Source: JACCTU01 sp963788055
GTDB taxonomy: Bacteria; Actinomycetota; Thermoleophilia; Gaiellales; Gaiellaceae
Direction: 5' to 3'
Assembly: GCA_963788055.1 (NCBI GenBank)
Contig: CAWBFA010000005.1
Coordinates: 682,001-746,000, forward strand
DNA: 64,000 bases
Below the pieces are notes generated by a model, which saw only the letters and a list, made by a program, of their open reading frames with translations, was not told the origin of the DNA and made no database searches. Of the stretch, positions 24,693 to 31,739 are shown piece after piece. The stretch's first letter is position 1. Every line of letters starts with the position of its first letter. The translations under genes were made by a program, and so were the position numbers.

Positions 24693-25273
24693 TGTCCGAG
24701 ACCGACACCGAGGGACGGCGGATCGCGAACGAGGCTCGCGACCGCGTGCGTTTCGAGGAAGAGGCGCTGGGCCTCTCCGACCAGGTCTTCCGGGTCGCCC
24801 GCGGCCTCGTCAACTCTCGGGAGGAAGCCGAGGATCTGGTCCAGCAGACCTACGAGCGGGCCTTCCGGAGCTGGCGTTCCTTCACGCCGGGGACGAACCT
24901 CCGGGCCTGGCTCCTTCGGATCCTCACGAACCTGAACATCGACCGGGCTCGACGGGTCCAGCGCAGGCCGCAGACCCAGCCGATGGAGGAGGGCGACTAC
25001 TTCCTCTACAACAGGCTGGAGGAGTCGGCCGGCCGGCCCCTGGAAGAAGATCGGGTGGTCGAGCGTTTATCCCAAGATGACGTGGTTGGAGCCCTCTCAG
25101 CCGTCCCCCACGACTTCCGTGACGTGCTGGTGCTCGTCGACATCGGCGACTTCTCGTATCAGGACGCGGCGCAGATCCTCGACATCCCGATCGGTACAGT
25201 GATGTCCCGCTTGCATCGAGCGCGGCGCGTGCTGAAGCAAGAGCTCGCAGAGCGCGCCGTTGAGGCCCCATGA
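24692..25273 (+). CDS. ECF sigma factor (SigR/SigH-like)
   Basis: A 193-residue sigma factor. Region 2 is 'FRVARGLVNSREEAEDLVQQTYERAFRSWRSF' followed by 'GTNLRAWLLRILTNLNIDRAR'; region 4 is 'VPHDFRDVLVLVDIGDFSYQDAAQILDIPIGTVMSRLHRARRVLK'. The N-L-R-A-W-L region 2 end and the adjacent zinc anti-sigma gene resemble the SigR-RsrA disulfide-stress pair. It would redirect RNA polymerase to thiol or oxidative stress genes. It overlaps both its neighbours, so one operon is likely. Confidence 0.88.
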   Translation: MSETDTEGRRIANEARDRVRFEEEALGLSDQVFRVARGLVNSREEAEDLVQQTYERAFRSWRSFTPGTNLRAWLLRILTNLNIDRARRVQRRPQTQPMEEGDYFLYNRLEESAGRPLEEDRVVERLSQDDVVGALSAVPHDFRDVLVLVDIGDFSYQDAAQILDIPIGTVMSRLHRARRVLKQELAERAVEAP

Positions 25274-25500
25274 TGGATCCCTGCGATCACTGCGAAGAGG
25301 TCATGCAGCCGTTCCTCGACCGGTCGCTGTCGCTCGAGGAGCGGATGTCCGTCGAGACGCATCTCGAGAGCTGCCCTTGGTGCACCAATCGCTTTCGCTT
25401 CGAGCAGGAGCTTCGCGGGTACGTCCGCGTCGCGTGCAGCGAGGAGATGTCGCCCGGCCTGAAGGCCAAGCTCGCAGCGCTCCGCACGCCTCTCCTCTAG
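25270..25500 (+). CDS. Zinc-binding anti-sigma factor (RsrA-like)
   Basis: A 76-residue ZAS-type anti-sigma factor: N-terminal 'CDHCEEVMQPFLDRSLS' and the hallmark 'ETHLESCPWCTNRF' (H-x3-C-x2-C) that binds zinc and can form a disulfide on oxidation. It should hold the preceding sigma factor inactive in reducing conditions and release it on thiol oxidation. Two adjacent ATGs (25270 and 25273) overlap the sigma gene's end. Its last codons and stop are repeated about 120 bases downstream as part of a duplicated segment. Confidence 0.85.
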   Translation: MMDPCDHCEEVMQPFLDRSLSLEERMSVETHLESCPWCTNRFRFEQELRGYVRVACSEEMSPGLKAKLAALRTPLL

Positions 25501-25598
25501 CGCAAGTCCCGAATCCGCTCGCGCGGATTCGCGACGCGCGAAGACCCCTAAAGGCGGCCGCTTCGCGGCCGCTCGCGCAGCGATACTCACAACGGGCG
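25494..25598 (+). repeat. Palindromic element, copy 1
   Basis: Begins at the CTCTAG of the anti-sigma stop. It contains two hairpins: GAATCCGC-tcgc-GCGGATTC (25511-25530) and GCGGCCGC-ttc-GCGGCCGC (25554-25572), with CCTAAAG before the second and GCGCAGCGATACTCACAAC after it. A second copy follows at once and a third lies at 54.9 kb. Confidence 0.7.
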
Positions 25599-25613
25599 TG
25601 CTCCGCACGGCTC

Positions 25614-25694
25614 TTCTCTAGCTGGGCAAGTCCCGAAGACCCTTAAAGGCGGCCGCTTCGCGGCCGCTCGCGCAGCGATACTCACAACAGGCGT
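25614..25694 (+). repeat. Palindromic element, copy 2
   Basis: Repeats CTCTAGC, GCAAGTCCCGAA, GACCCTTAAAGGC, the GCGGCCGC-ttc-GCGGCCGC hairpin (25649-25667) and GCGATACTCACAAC, but lacks the first hairpin of copy 1. The bases before it (GTGCTCCGCACGGCTCTT) echo the last codons of the anti-sigma gene, so the unit was duplicated in tandem together with the gene end. Confidence 0.7.
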
Positions 25695-26387
25695 CTATGC
25701 AGGGCCGCGGTGCGGCCCGACGATCACGACGAGCCGGCGCCGGTTGTCTCCTCCCGGCAGCGGGCGAGTCCCGACGCCGAGCTGGCGTGCGAGCCGCACT
25801 GCGACGTCGTAGCCGCCGCGCTCGTAGTAGACCGTCGTCTGCGGGTAGTCGAAGCGGTTCGCGCGGCGGACGCGGGCGATGTGGTAGCCGAACGCACCGA
25901 TGCGCGACGCGATCCGGCGCGTGAAGACGATGTCGCCGTTGCCGTTGAGCACGTCCACGTCGATCTGCCACGGCTTGGGCAGTGCAGCCTCGGCCGCGAG
26001 CAGGGAGGCCTGGGCCTCGCGCGAGCGCTGCTCGGCACGGCCCGGGAGGACGAAGGCGGCGGTCAGCGCGACGATCGCTGCAGCAACGCCCGCAAGCACC
26101 GCGAGACGAGCGCGTGGGTTTGCGCGGAAGGGACGGGGGCCGACGGGGAGCCCGGCGATCTCGCGGGCCTCATGGTGGTCGATCTCGAGCGCCGTCGCGT
26201 ACAACAGCAAGGCGAGGAGCGCGTCGTCGACGCTTCGGAAGCGGTAGACGCGGCCCTCCTCGAGCCACGAGACCTCGTCCTCGGTCAGCCCGGCCCTCGC
26301 GGCTGCCTCACGGACGGGCAGCTGGCGCTGCAGCCGTGCCTGGGCGAGCGGCGAACGCTTGTGTTCCAGGGCGGTGGCGAACTCCAT
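25695..26387 (-). CDS. HTH and LytR_C-domain membrane protein
   Basis: A 230-residue protein in three parts. Residues 20-75 form an XRE/RodZ-like helix-turn-helix ('LPVREAAARAGLTEDEVSWLEEG'); one membrane segment follows near 95-115 ('LAVLAGVAAAIVALTAAFVL'); the outside part is a LytR_C domain ('DVDVLNGNGDIVFTRRIASRIGAFGY', 'TTVYYERGGYDVAVRLARQLG', 'VVIVG'). LytR_C domains accompany LytR-CpsA-Psr cell-wall ligases, so an envelope role is likely. It converges on the palindromic repeat and lies downstream of the molybdenum hydroxylase operon. Confidence 0.78.
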   Translation of the reverse strand: MEFATALEHKRSPLAQARLQRQLPVREAAARAGLTEDEVSWLEEGRVYRFRSVDDALLALLLYATALEIDHHEAREIAGLPVGPRPFRANPRARLAVLAGVAAAIVALTAAFVLPGRAEQRSREAQASLLAAEAALPKPWQIDVDVLNGNGDIVFTRRIASRIGAFGYHIARVRRANRFDYPQTTVYYERGGYDVAVRLARQLGVGTRPLPGGDNRRRLVVIVGPHRGPA

Positions 26388-26408
26388 GCGGGTGTCTCGA
26401 TTCGGCGG

Positions 26409-26921
26409 CTAGCGGGGGTCCTCCTCCCATTCATCGGCCAAATCGACGTCGCCTGGAGGGCCGAGGTCGTCGCACGGCACGAGCAGCGGCTTGAGGGCGC
26501 GCGCGCCCTCGTCCGGGATCGCGGCCCAGGCGCTGCGCGCCAGCAAGACGGGGTGTCCGCGATCGCCCCCGTAGCTCGCGGCGATCACATCGGCGCCGGT
26601 CTCGCGCCACGTCTCGACGACGCGGGCGATCGCCCTCGGCGACAGGTCGGGCCCGTCGGCGAGGACCACGACCGCCGCTTCGACATCCGGGCCGAGCGCC
26701 TCGAGGCCGCAGCGCAGCGACGCACCGGGTCCGCGTTGCCAGTCCGGGCAGTCGACGACCCTGGCATCGGTCGCCAGCGCGTAGGCGCCGCTCACCACGA
26801 CGATCTCCTCGGGCTCAGCCGAGCGGACGCGCTCGAGCACACGCGGCAGGAGCAGGCGCTGCTTCGGAGCGCCGAACCGCGTCGCGGCGCCCGCCGCGAG
26901 GATGACGACCGCTACGTGCAG
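26409..26921 (-). CDS. MocA-like molybdopterin nucleotidyltransferase
   Basis: About 170 residues of the NTP_transf_3 (MobA/MocA) family: 'VVILAAGAATRFGAPKQRLLL' (the L-A-A-G-x-x-x-R-F-G nucleotide loop), 'VVLADGPDLSPRAIARVV' (metal site) and 'HPVLLARSAWAAI'. MocA enzymes convert molybdenum cofactor to the cytosine dinucleotide form used by xanthine dehydrogenase-type enzymes, which fits its place behind such subunits. No ATG, GTG or TTG lies in frame near the family start; CTG 26921, overlapping the FAD-subunit stop, is the best position but is uncertain. Confidence 0.72.
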   Translation of the reverse strand: MHVAVVILAAGAATRFGAPKQRLLLPRVLERVRSAEPEEIVVVSGAYALATDARVVDCPDWQRGPGASLRCGLEALGPDVEAAVVVLADGPDLSPRAIARVVETWRETGADVIAASYGGDRGHPVLLARSAWAAIPDEGARALKPLLVPCDDLGPPGDVDLADEWEEDPR

Positions 26922-27775
26922 CGGGCGATGGCTCGGCGCCCGAGGGCGTGCGCGAGCTCGACCTTGTACGCGTTGCCGGGCAGCGGCTCGGCCGCGTCGA
27001 GCGCGTCGAGCGAGTCCAGCGCCCACGGGATCGGCGCCACACCTGCGAGCGCGAGGCGCACGCCGTCCTCGAAGCGCGCGGCGGCAACGCCCACGAGCGC
27101 GAAGGCCCACCGCTTGCGGTCCATCGCCTTCAGGTACACGCTCGCGAGCGGGGGCCTGACGTCGAGCTCGAGGATCAGCTCGCCGTCCTCGAGCGTCGTC
27201 GTGCGCCTGTCGTCAGGCGTCGGGATGCGATACAGAAGGGCGAGCGGAAGCTCGCGACGGTCGGTCCGGAGCGTCGCGTCCAGGGCGAGCAGCGCCGCGG
27301 CCGGGTCCGACGGGTGCGCCGAGGCGCAGAAGTCGTTCGCGAAGATCGCGTGCTCGCGGTTCTGTCCTGCGCGCGCGTGACAGACGTCGCCACCGTGCAG
27401 CCGACACGGAAACTGCAGGCGCCAGTACCAGCAGCGCGTCGCCTGGAGCAAGTTCCCGCCGATCGTCCCCATGTTGCGGAGCTGCGGCGACGCTGCGAGC
27501 CGGCACGCTTCCCGCAACGCCTCGGGAATCGTCGGGTCGCGCTCGAGCTCGGCCAGCGTCGTGCCCGCACCGATCGTCGTTCCACGGACACCGCGTGGCA
27601 CGACGTCCGTGATCTGGACGAGCCGCTCGGCATGCACGAGCCCGTCGCGGAGCTGAGGCACGAGCTCGGTGCCTCCCGCGAGCGCCTGGTCGCCGGGTTC
27701 GCGGCCGAGCGCCGCGAGCTCGTCGAGCGAGCTAGGCCGAACCAGCCGCAACGCGCTCTCGCTCTCGCGCTTCAC
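26912..27775 (-). CDS. Molybdenum hydroxylase FAD-binding subunit
   Basis: About 287 residues from GTG 27775 (an ATG at 27799 is also possible). FAD-binding pieces of the CoxM/XdhB family are clear: 'ALAGGTELVPQLRDG', 'TIGAGTTLAELERD' and 'SPQLRNMGTIGGNLLQATRC'. After this comes a cysteine-bearing insert ('RCWYWRLQFPCRLHGGDVCH' and 'FCASAHPSD'), which resembles the extra 4Fe-4S segment of YagS/PaoB-type subunits rather than plain CoxM. It passes electrons from the 2Fe-2S subunit to FAD. Overlaps the large-subunit end by about 44 bases. Confidence 0.85.
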   Translation of the reverse strand: MKRESESALRLVRPSSLDELAALGREPGDQALAGGTELVPQLRDGLVHAERLVQITDVVPRGVRGTTIGAGTTLAELERDPTIPEALREACRLAASPQLRNMGTIGGNLLQATRCWYWRLQFPCRLHGGDVCHARAGQNREHAIFANDFCASAHPSDPAAALLALDATLRTDRRELPLALLYRIPTPDDRRTTTLEDGELILELDVRPPLASVYLKAMDRKRWAFALVGVAAARFEDGVRLALAGVAPIPWALDSLDALDAAEPLPGNAYKVELAHALGRRAIARCT

Positions 27776-29987
27776 GCAGCGCCTGGAGGATCTCTTCACG
27801 CGTGATCGGCAGCGACGTCACGTCGGCACCGGTCGCGTCGCGGATCGCGTTCGCGATCGCCGCCGCGGTCGGAATGATCGGCGGCTCTCCGAGCCCCTTC
27901 GAGCCGAGGTTCGTCAGGTGCTCGTCCGGGATGTCGACGAGCTCGCAGACGATCTTCGGCACGTCGGCGAACGTCGGCATCTTGTACGCGTCGAGCGTCC
28001 GCGTGAGGATCGTTCCCGTTCGCGGGTCGTCGAGCCGCACCTCCGAGAACGTGTGGCCCATCGCCTGGATGATCCCGCCTTCGATCTGGCTGCGCGCGCC
28101 GAGAGGGTTGATCACGCGGCCGACGTCGTGGACGGCGTAGATCTGCTCGACCACGACCTCGCCGGTCTCGACGTCGACCGCGACCTCCGCGACCTGGACG
28201 CCGAACGTCAGCACTCGCATCCCGGCGGGGTTCGGACCGCGTGCGCCTTTCCCGAGGATCTGACCGTCCTGGAGCAGCCCGGTGATCTCCTCGAGCGGCC
28301 ACGAGCCGCCGTCCGACGACACGATGCTGCCGCCGTCGAGGGAGAGCACGCGCTCCTCGACCTCGAGCCGCTGAGCCGCGATCTCGAGGATCTGCCGCGC
28401 GGCGTCTGCAGCGGCTGCGCGGACCGCGGGCCCCATCGACGGCAGCGTCGACGACCCGCCCGAGACGCTGGCGAATGGCCCGCGAGCAGAGTCGCCGACC
28501 TGCACCTCGACGCGGTCGAGCGACAGCCCGAGCTGCTGCGCGGCGATCTGCGCCATCGCCGTGCGCGTCCCGGTGCCGATGTCCTGCATCGCGGTCACCA
28601 CGTTCACCCGACCGTCCGAGCCGACGCGCACCCATGCGTACGACGGCGGGCCTCCGCCCCCGTACCAGATCTGGCTCGCGAGCCCGACGCCGCGCTTCCA
28701 CGTTTCGTCCGAGCGCGCGCGCACCTCGGCCCGGCGCTCCCAGTACGGCTCGGCGCGGCGGTAGCACTCCATCAGGTTCTTCGACGAATACGGGCGGCCG
28801 TCGAGCGTGTCAGCGTCCGCGTAGTTCCGTCGGCGCAGCTCGAGCGGGTCGAGCTCGAGCTCGGCTGCCACCTTGTCGAGCAGGCATTCGAGCGCCCACG
28901 TGCCCTCCACGAAGCCGGGCGCGCGGAAGGCGTCCATCGGCGGGAGGTTCAGCTTCGCGCCGTACTCGACCGTTCGCACGTTCTCGCACGCGTGCAGCAT
29001 CTGCATCGGGCCTGCGGTCGACGGGAGCCAACCGGTCCACCCGAGCGCGCAGAAGTACTCGCCTCCGAGCACGGTGAGGGTGCCGTCCGAACGTGCGCCG
29101 GCGGTGACGCGCTGGATCGTCGCGTTGCGGTTGCCCGCGACCATGTTCTCTTCGCGCCGGTTCATCGCGTAGCGCACCGGTCGATTCGTTCGCCGCGCAA
29201 GCTCGGCCGCGAGATACGTGTAGTCGCCCGCGGCGCCCTTGGCTCCGAAACCGCCGCCCATGTACTCGCAGACGACGCGCACCTTGTCCGCCGGCAGTCC
29301 GAATGTCTCGGCGAGCTCGTCGCGAACGCCCCAGATGTACTGCGTCGAGATGTAGACGTCGAGGCCGTCGCCCCGCCAGTCGCAGACGCACTGGTGCGTC
29401 TCGAGCGAGTTGTGGTTGAGGGTCTGCGTCCGAAACTCCGCCTCGACGACGACGTCGGCCTCGGCGAGCCCGCGTTCGTAGTCGCCCCGCTCGTAGCTGC
29501 GCGCCTCCCCGATGAGCGATCCACGGCGCACGGCTTCCTCCGGGTCGAGCAGCGGCTCCAGCACGTCCCAGTCCGCATCGATCAACTCGAGGGCTGCGCG
29601 GGCCTGGCGGGCCGTGTCGGCGGCCAGGGCCGCGACGGGCTGGCCCTCGTACGAGATCACGTCGGAGAGCCAGTCGACCTCGCCTGCGACGAGCACGTCG
29701 CGGACCCCCGGTGCCTCCCTCGCCCGTGTCGCGTCGATGCGTTTCAGCTTCGCGTGCGCGTGCGGGCTGCGCAGGTAGGCCGCGTGCAGCATGCCGGGAA
29801 GACGGACGTCGGCCGTGTACCGCGCTTCGCCGCGCGCGCGCTCGTAGCCGTCGACCTTCGCCGCCGGACGCCCGACGACGTCGCCCGGGCCTGTCGGCCA
29901 CTGGTCGAGCGCGTCCTCCTCGACGACGACCCACGTCTCGGTGTAGCGCCCCTCGACCTCCTTCTCGGTCTTGATCAGCCGCGCCAC
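27732..29987 (-). CDS. Xanthine dehydrogenase-family molybdenum subunit
   Basis: A 751-residue catalytic subunit: 'GRPAAKVDGYERARGEARYTADV', 'EYMGGGFGAKGAAGDYTYLAAEL' (Mo-cofactor binding), 'DAFRAPGFVEGTWALECLLD', 'QDIGTGTRTAMAQIAAQQLGL' and the C-terminal 'GSKGLGEPPIIPTAAAIANAI' with the catalytic Glu. The active-site loop is A-F-R-A-P-G, not the A-Y-R-C-S-F-R of true CO dehydrogenase, so the substrate is probably an aromatic heterocycle or aldehyde. GTG 29987 overlaps the 2Fe-2S gene's TGA. Cofactor supply may come from the modABC operon in this window. Confidence 0.88.
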   Translation of the reverse strand: MARLIKTEKEVEGRYTETWVVVEEDALDQWPTGPGDVVGRPAAKVDGYERARGEARYTADVRLPGMLHAAYLRSPHAHAKLKRIDATRAREAPGVRDVLVAGEVDWLSDVISYEGQPVAALAADTARQARAALELIDADWDVLEPLLDPEEAVRRGSLIGEARSYERGDYERGLAEADVVVEAEFRTQTLNHNSLETHQCVCDWRGDGLDVYISTQYIWGVRDELAETFGLPADKVRVVCEYMGGGFGAKGAAGDYTYLAAELARRTNRPVRYAMNRREENMVAGNRNATIQRVTAGARSDGTLTVLGGEYFCALGWTGWLPSTAGPMQMLHACENVRTVEYGAKLNLPPMDAFRAPGFVEGTWALECLLDKVAAELELDPLELRRRNYADADTLDGRPYSSKNLMECYRRAEPYWERRAEVRARSDETWKRGVGLASQIWYGGGGPPSYAWVRVGSDGRVNVVTAMQDIGTGTRTAMAQIAAQQLGLSLDRVEVQVGDSARGPFASVSGGSSTLPSMGPAVRAAAADAARQILEIAAQRLEVEERVLSLDGGSIVSSDGGSWPLEEITGLLQDGQILGKGARGPNPAGMRVLTFGVQVAEVAVDVETGEVVVEQIYAVHDVGRVINPLGARSQIEGGIIQAMGHTFSEVRLDDPRTGTILTRTLDAYKMPTFADVPKIVCELVDIPDEHLTNLGSKGLGEPPIIPTAAAIANAIRDATGADVTSLPITREEILQALREARERERVAAGSA

Positions 29988-30409
29988 GTCTGGATCGCCT
30001 CCTCGATCCGAGGGTAGGTCCCGCAGCGGCAGAGGTTCCCGGCCATCGTGTGCCGGATCTCCTCGCTGGACGGGTCGGGATTCGCCTCGACGAGTGCGGA
30101 CGCACTGACGATCTGGCCCGGCGTGCAAAAACCGCACTGGAGCGCGTCCGTGCGCACGAACGCGTCGACGAGCGGATGGTCGCGGAGCCCTTCGATCGTC
30201 GTCACGTCCTGCTCGCCGACGGTGTGCACGAGCGTGATGCAGGAAAGGTGCGGGACGCCGTCGAGCAGCACCGTGCAGGCCCCGCAGTGCCCTTCGCCGC
30301 AGGCGACCTTCGTGCCTGTCATGCCGAGGTCCTCCCGCAGCGTCTCCGCCAGCGTTCGCCCGACCTCCGGCTCGAGGTCGTGGGCGGCGCCGTTAACCGT
30401 CAGTCGCAT
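29975..30409 (-). CDS. Molybdenum hydroxylase 2Fe-2S subunit
   Basis: A 144-residue protein with two 2Fe-2S clusters: the plant-ferredoxin type 'CGEGHCGACTVLLDGVPHLSC' region (C-x4-C-x2-C...C) near residues 38-58 and the helical-domain type 'CGFCTPGQIV' plus 'CRCGTYPRI' near 94-130. It relays electrons from the molybdenum site to FAD, like CoxS or XdhC-type small subunits. It overlaps both the amidohydrolase end (17 bases) and the large-subunit start, consistent with one mRNA. Confidence 0.92.
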   Translation of the reverse strand: MRLTVNGAAHDLEPEVGRTLAETLREDLGMTGTKVACGEGHCGACTVLLDGVPHLSCITLVHTVGEQDVTTIEGLRDHPLVDAFVRTDALQCGFCTPGQIVSASALVEANPDPSSEEIRHTMAGNLCRCGTYPRIEEAIQTWRG

Positions 30410-31553
30410 CGGTCGTGATCGAGAGGATGTCGGCGAGGTGCACGAGCCTGAAGACCGCGCGCGAGGCTTCGACGCGGTCGTCCTCGGTCTCCGACTCGGG
30501 CAGCCCGCGCCACAGCTCGCGCGCTGTGATCAGGAGGTCGCGGATCTGGTCGACCTCTGCGATGTTCCCGTTGCGCTCCTCGGTCGCGTTCAGCGCGAGC
30601 CCGAGCACGCCGATCGTGTCCGGCTGGCGCGTCCACAGCAGCGGAGTCGCCATGGAGAGGTACTGGTGGATCCGCGCGAGCACCATCGGCTGCGAGAACG
30701 TCGCGCGGCCGCGCGGCTCCGACGGCTCCAGGGGCTCCTCGCCGTTCGCGATCCGGTGCGCGTTGCCGGCGAGCATGTCGCGGACCTCTTCCTCGCTGAA
30801 CCCGGCGATCCGCGCGGTTCGAAGCGCGAGCAGGAGCGAGTTCGGCTGGCGACCGTACGGGTAGTCCGATGCGTAGACGACCTGCTCGGGCGGGACGAGG
30901 TGCAGGAAGTCGAGCAGGTCGACAGCGCTCCAAACGGAAGTGTCGAAGAAGACGCCGCGCTTGCCCGCGAAGGACGCCGCAAGGTTGCCGAGGTCGGCGA
31001 TCCCGGCGTGGGCGATGATCAGCTGCGAGCCGGGGTGTGCCTCGACGAGCCTCCGCAGCTCGGCGGCGATCGGCGGGAGCCCGCGGCCGCCGTGAATAAG
31101 GATCGGCACGTTGCGCTCGGCCCCGATCGCAAAGATCGGCGCCAGTCGCTCGTCGTTCAGCTGGAAGCGCTGCGCTCGAGGGTGGAGCTTGATCCCACGG
31201 GCCCCTAGGTTGAGGCACCGGCGCGCCTCCTCGAGCGGCTCCTCTGTCAGGTCGAGCCGGACGAACGGGACGAGCCGCCCGTTCGACCGCTCGGCGAACG
31301 CGAGCGTGCGGTCGTTCGCGGCGTGAAAACCCGGGTGCCGGTCAGGCTCGTCGAGGCAGAACATGTTTGCCCGGGAGACCCCGTAGCGCTCCATCCCGGT
31401 GATCAGCTCGTCGAAACGACCTGTAATACCGTCGATGTCGTCGCCCAGATGGACGTGCGCGTCGTAGATGTCGGCGCCCTCGGGAAGCTCGGCCCGAAGC
31501 GCGCCCTCGTACAGCGAGAGCAGCTCTTGTGCCCGCTGGAGTGCGTCTTCCAC
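30393..31553 (-). CDS. Amidohydrolase-2 family TIM-barrel hydrolase
   Basis: A 386-residue metal-dependent hydrolase: 'IYDAHVHLGDDIDG' (H-x-H metal site), 'LGARGIKLHPRAQRF', 'PILIHGGRGLPP', 'LIIAHAGIADL' and 'VVYASDYPYGRQ' (final Asp). The group includes decarboxylases and hydrolases acting on ring-cleavage intermediates. As first gene of the molybdenum hydroxylase operon it may act on the hydroxylated product. GTG 31553 is chosen because TAGACT precedes it by seven bases; a longer frame exists but enters the inverted-repeat element. Confidence 0.82.
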   Translation of the reverse strand: MEDALQRAQELLSLYEGALRAELPEGADIYDAHVHLGDDIDGITGRFDELITGMERYGVSRANMFCLDEPDRHPGFHAANDRTLAFAERSNGRLVPFVRLDLTEEPLEEARRCLNLGARGIKLHPRAQRFQLNDERLAPIFAIGAERNVPILIHGGRGLPPIAAELRRLVEAHPGSQLIIAHAGIADLGNLAASFAGKRGVFFDTSVWSAVDLLDFLHLVPPEQVVYASDYPYGRQPNSLLLALRTARIAGFSEEEVRDMLAGNAHRIANGEEPLEPSEPRGRATFSQPMVLARIHQYLSMATPLLWTRQPDTIGVLGLALNATEERNGNIAEVDQIRDLLITARELWRGLPESETEDDRVEASRAVFRLVHLADILSITTDATDG

Positions 31554-31560
31554 GGGCCTG

Positions 31561-31566
31561 AGTCTA
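31561..31566 (-). promoter_or_regulatory. -10 box of the molybdenum hydroxylase operon
   Basis: Minus-strand TAGACT, seven bases before GTG 31553 and directly downstream (in transcription order) of the large inverted repeat. Confidence 0.5.
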
Positions 31567-31577
31567 TGCGTGGCCCA

Positions 31578-31739
31578 GTGCCCCTCCACGGAATGAACGC
31601 CTACTTCTGGCCCGCGAGCACGCGGCGCGCTGCGGCGTCCTCAGTCGCGCCCATGCCTTCTGGCATGAGCGCTCCCTGCGTCCTTGCATCGCTTGGTGCT
31701 CGCGACCCAGAAGCCGGGCAGCATTCCGTGAAGAGGCAC
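31578..31739. repeat. Large imperfect inverted repeat (MITE-like)
   Basis: Two 44-base arms, 31578-31621 and 31696-31739, are about 77% identical in inverted orientation; their outer and inner ends match best (GTGCC...CACGGAATG and TTCTGG...CGCGAGCAC). The middle contains the small hairpin CATGCC-ttct-GGCATG. The whole could fold into one long hairpin of about 160 bases. It lies exactly between the stop of one gene and the promoter of the next. No transposase and no clear target-site duplication were seen. Confidence 0.65.

Noticed and set aside
25494..25694. Tandem copies as a CRISPR array
   Set aside because: Only two copies, unequal in length, with strong internal palindromes, no uniform spacers, and no cas genes.
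27732..29987. Calling the Mo subunit a carbon monoxide dehydrogenase (CoxL)
   Set aside because: The form I loop A-Y-R-C-S-F-R is absent; the loop reads A-F-R-A-P-G.
27669..30017. A 782-codon plus-strand frame antisense to the molybdenum subunit
   Set aside because: Arg/Asp/His-rich with no motif; the opposite strand has clear subunit motifs throughout.
31578..31739. Inverted repeat as an integron attC site
   Set aside because: The conserved core pairs of attC (GTTRRRY and RYYYAAC) are absent and no integrase is present.
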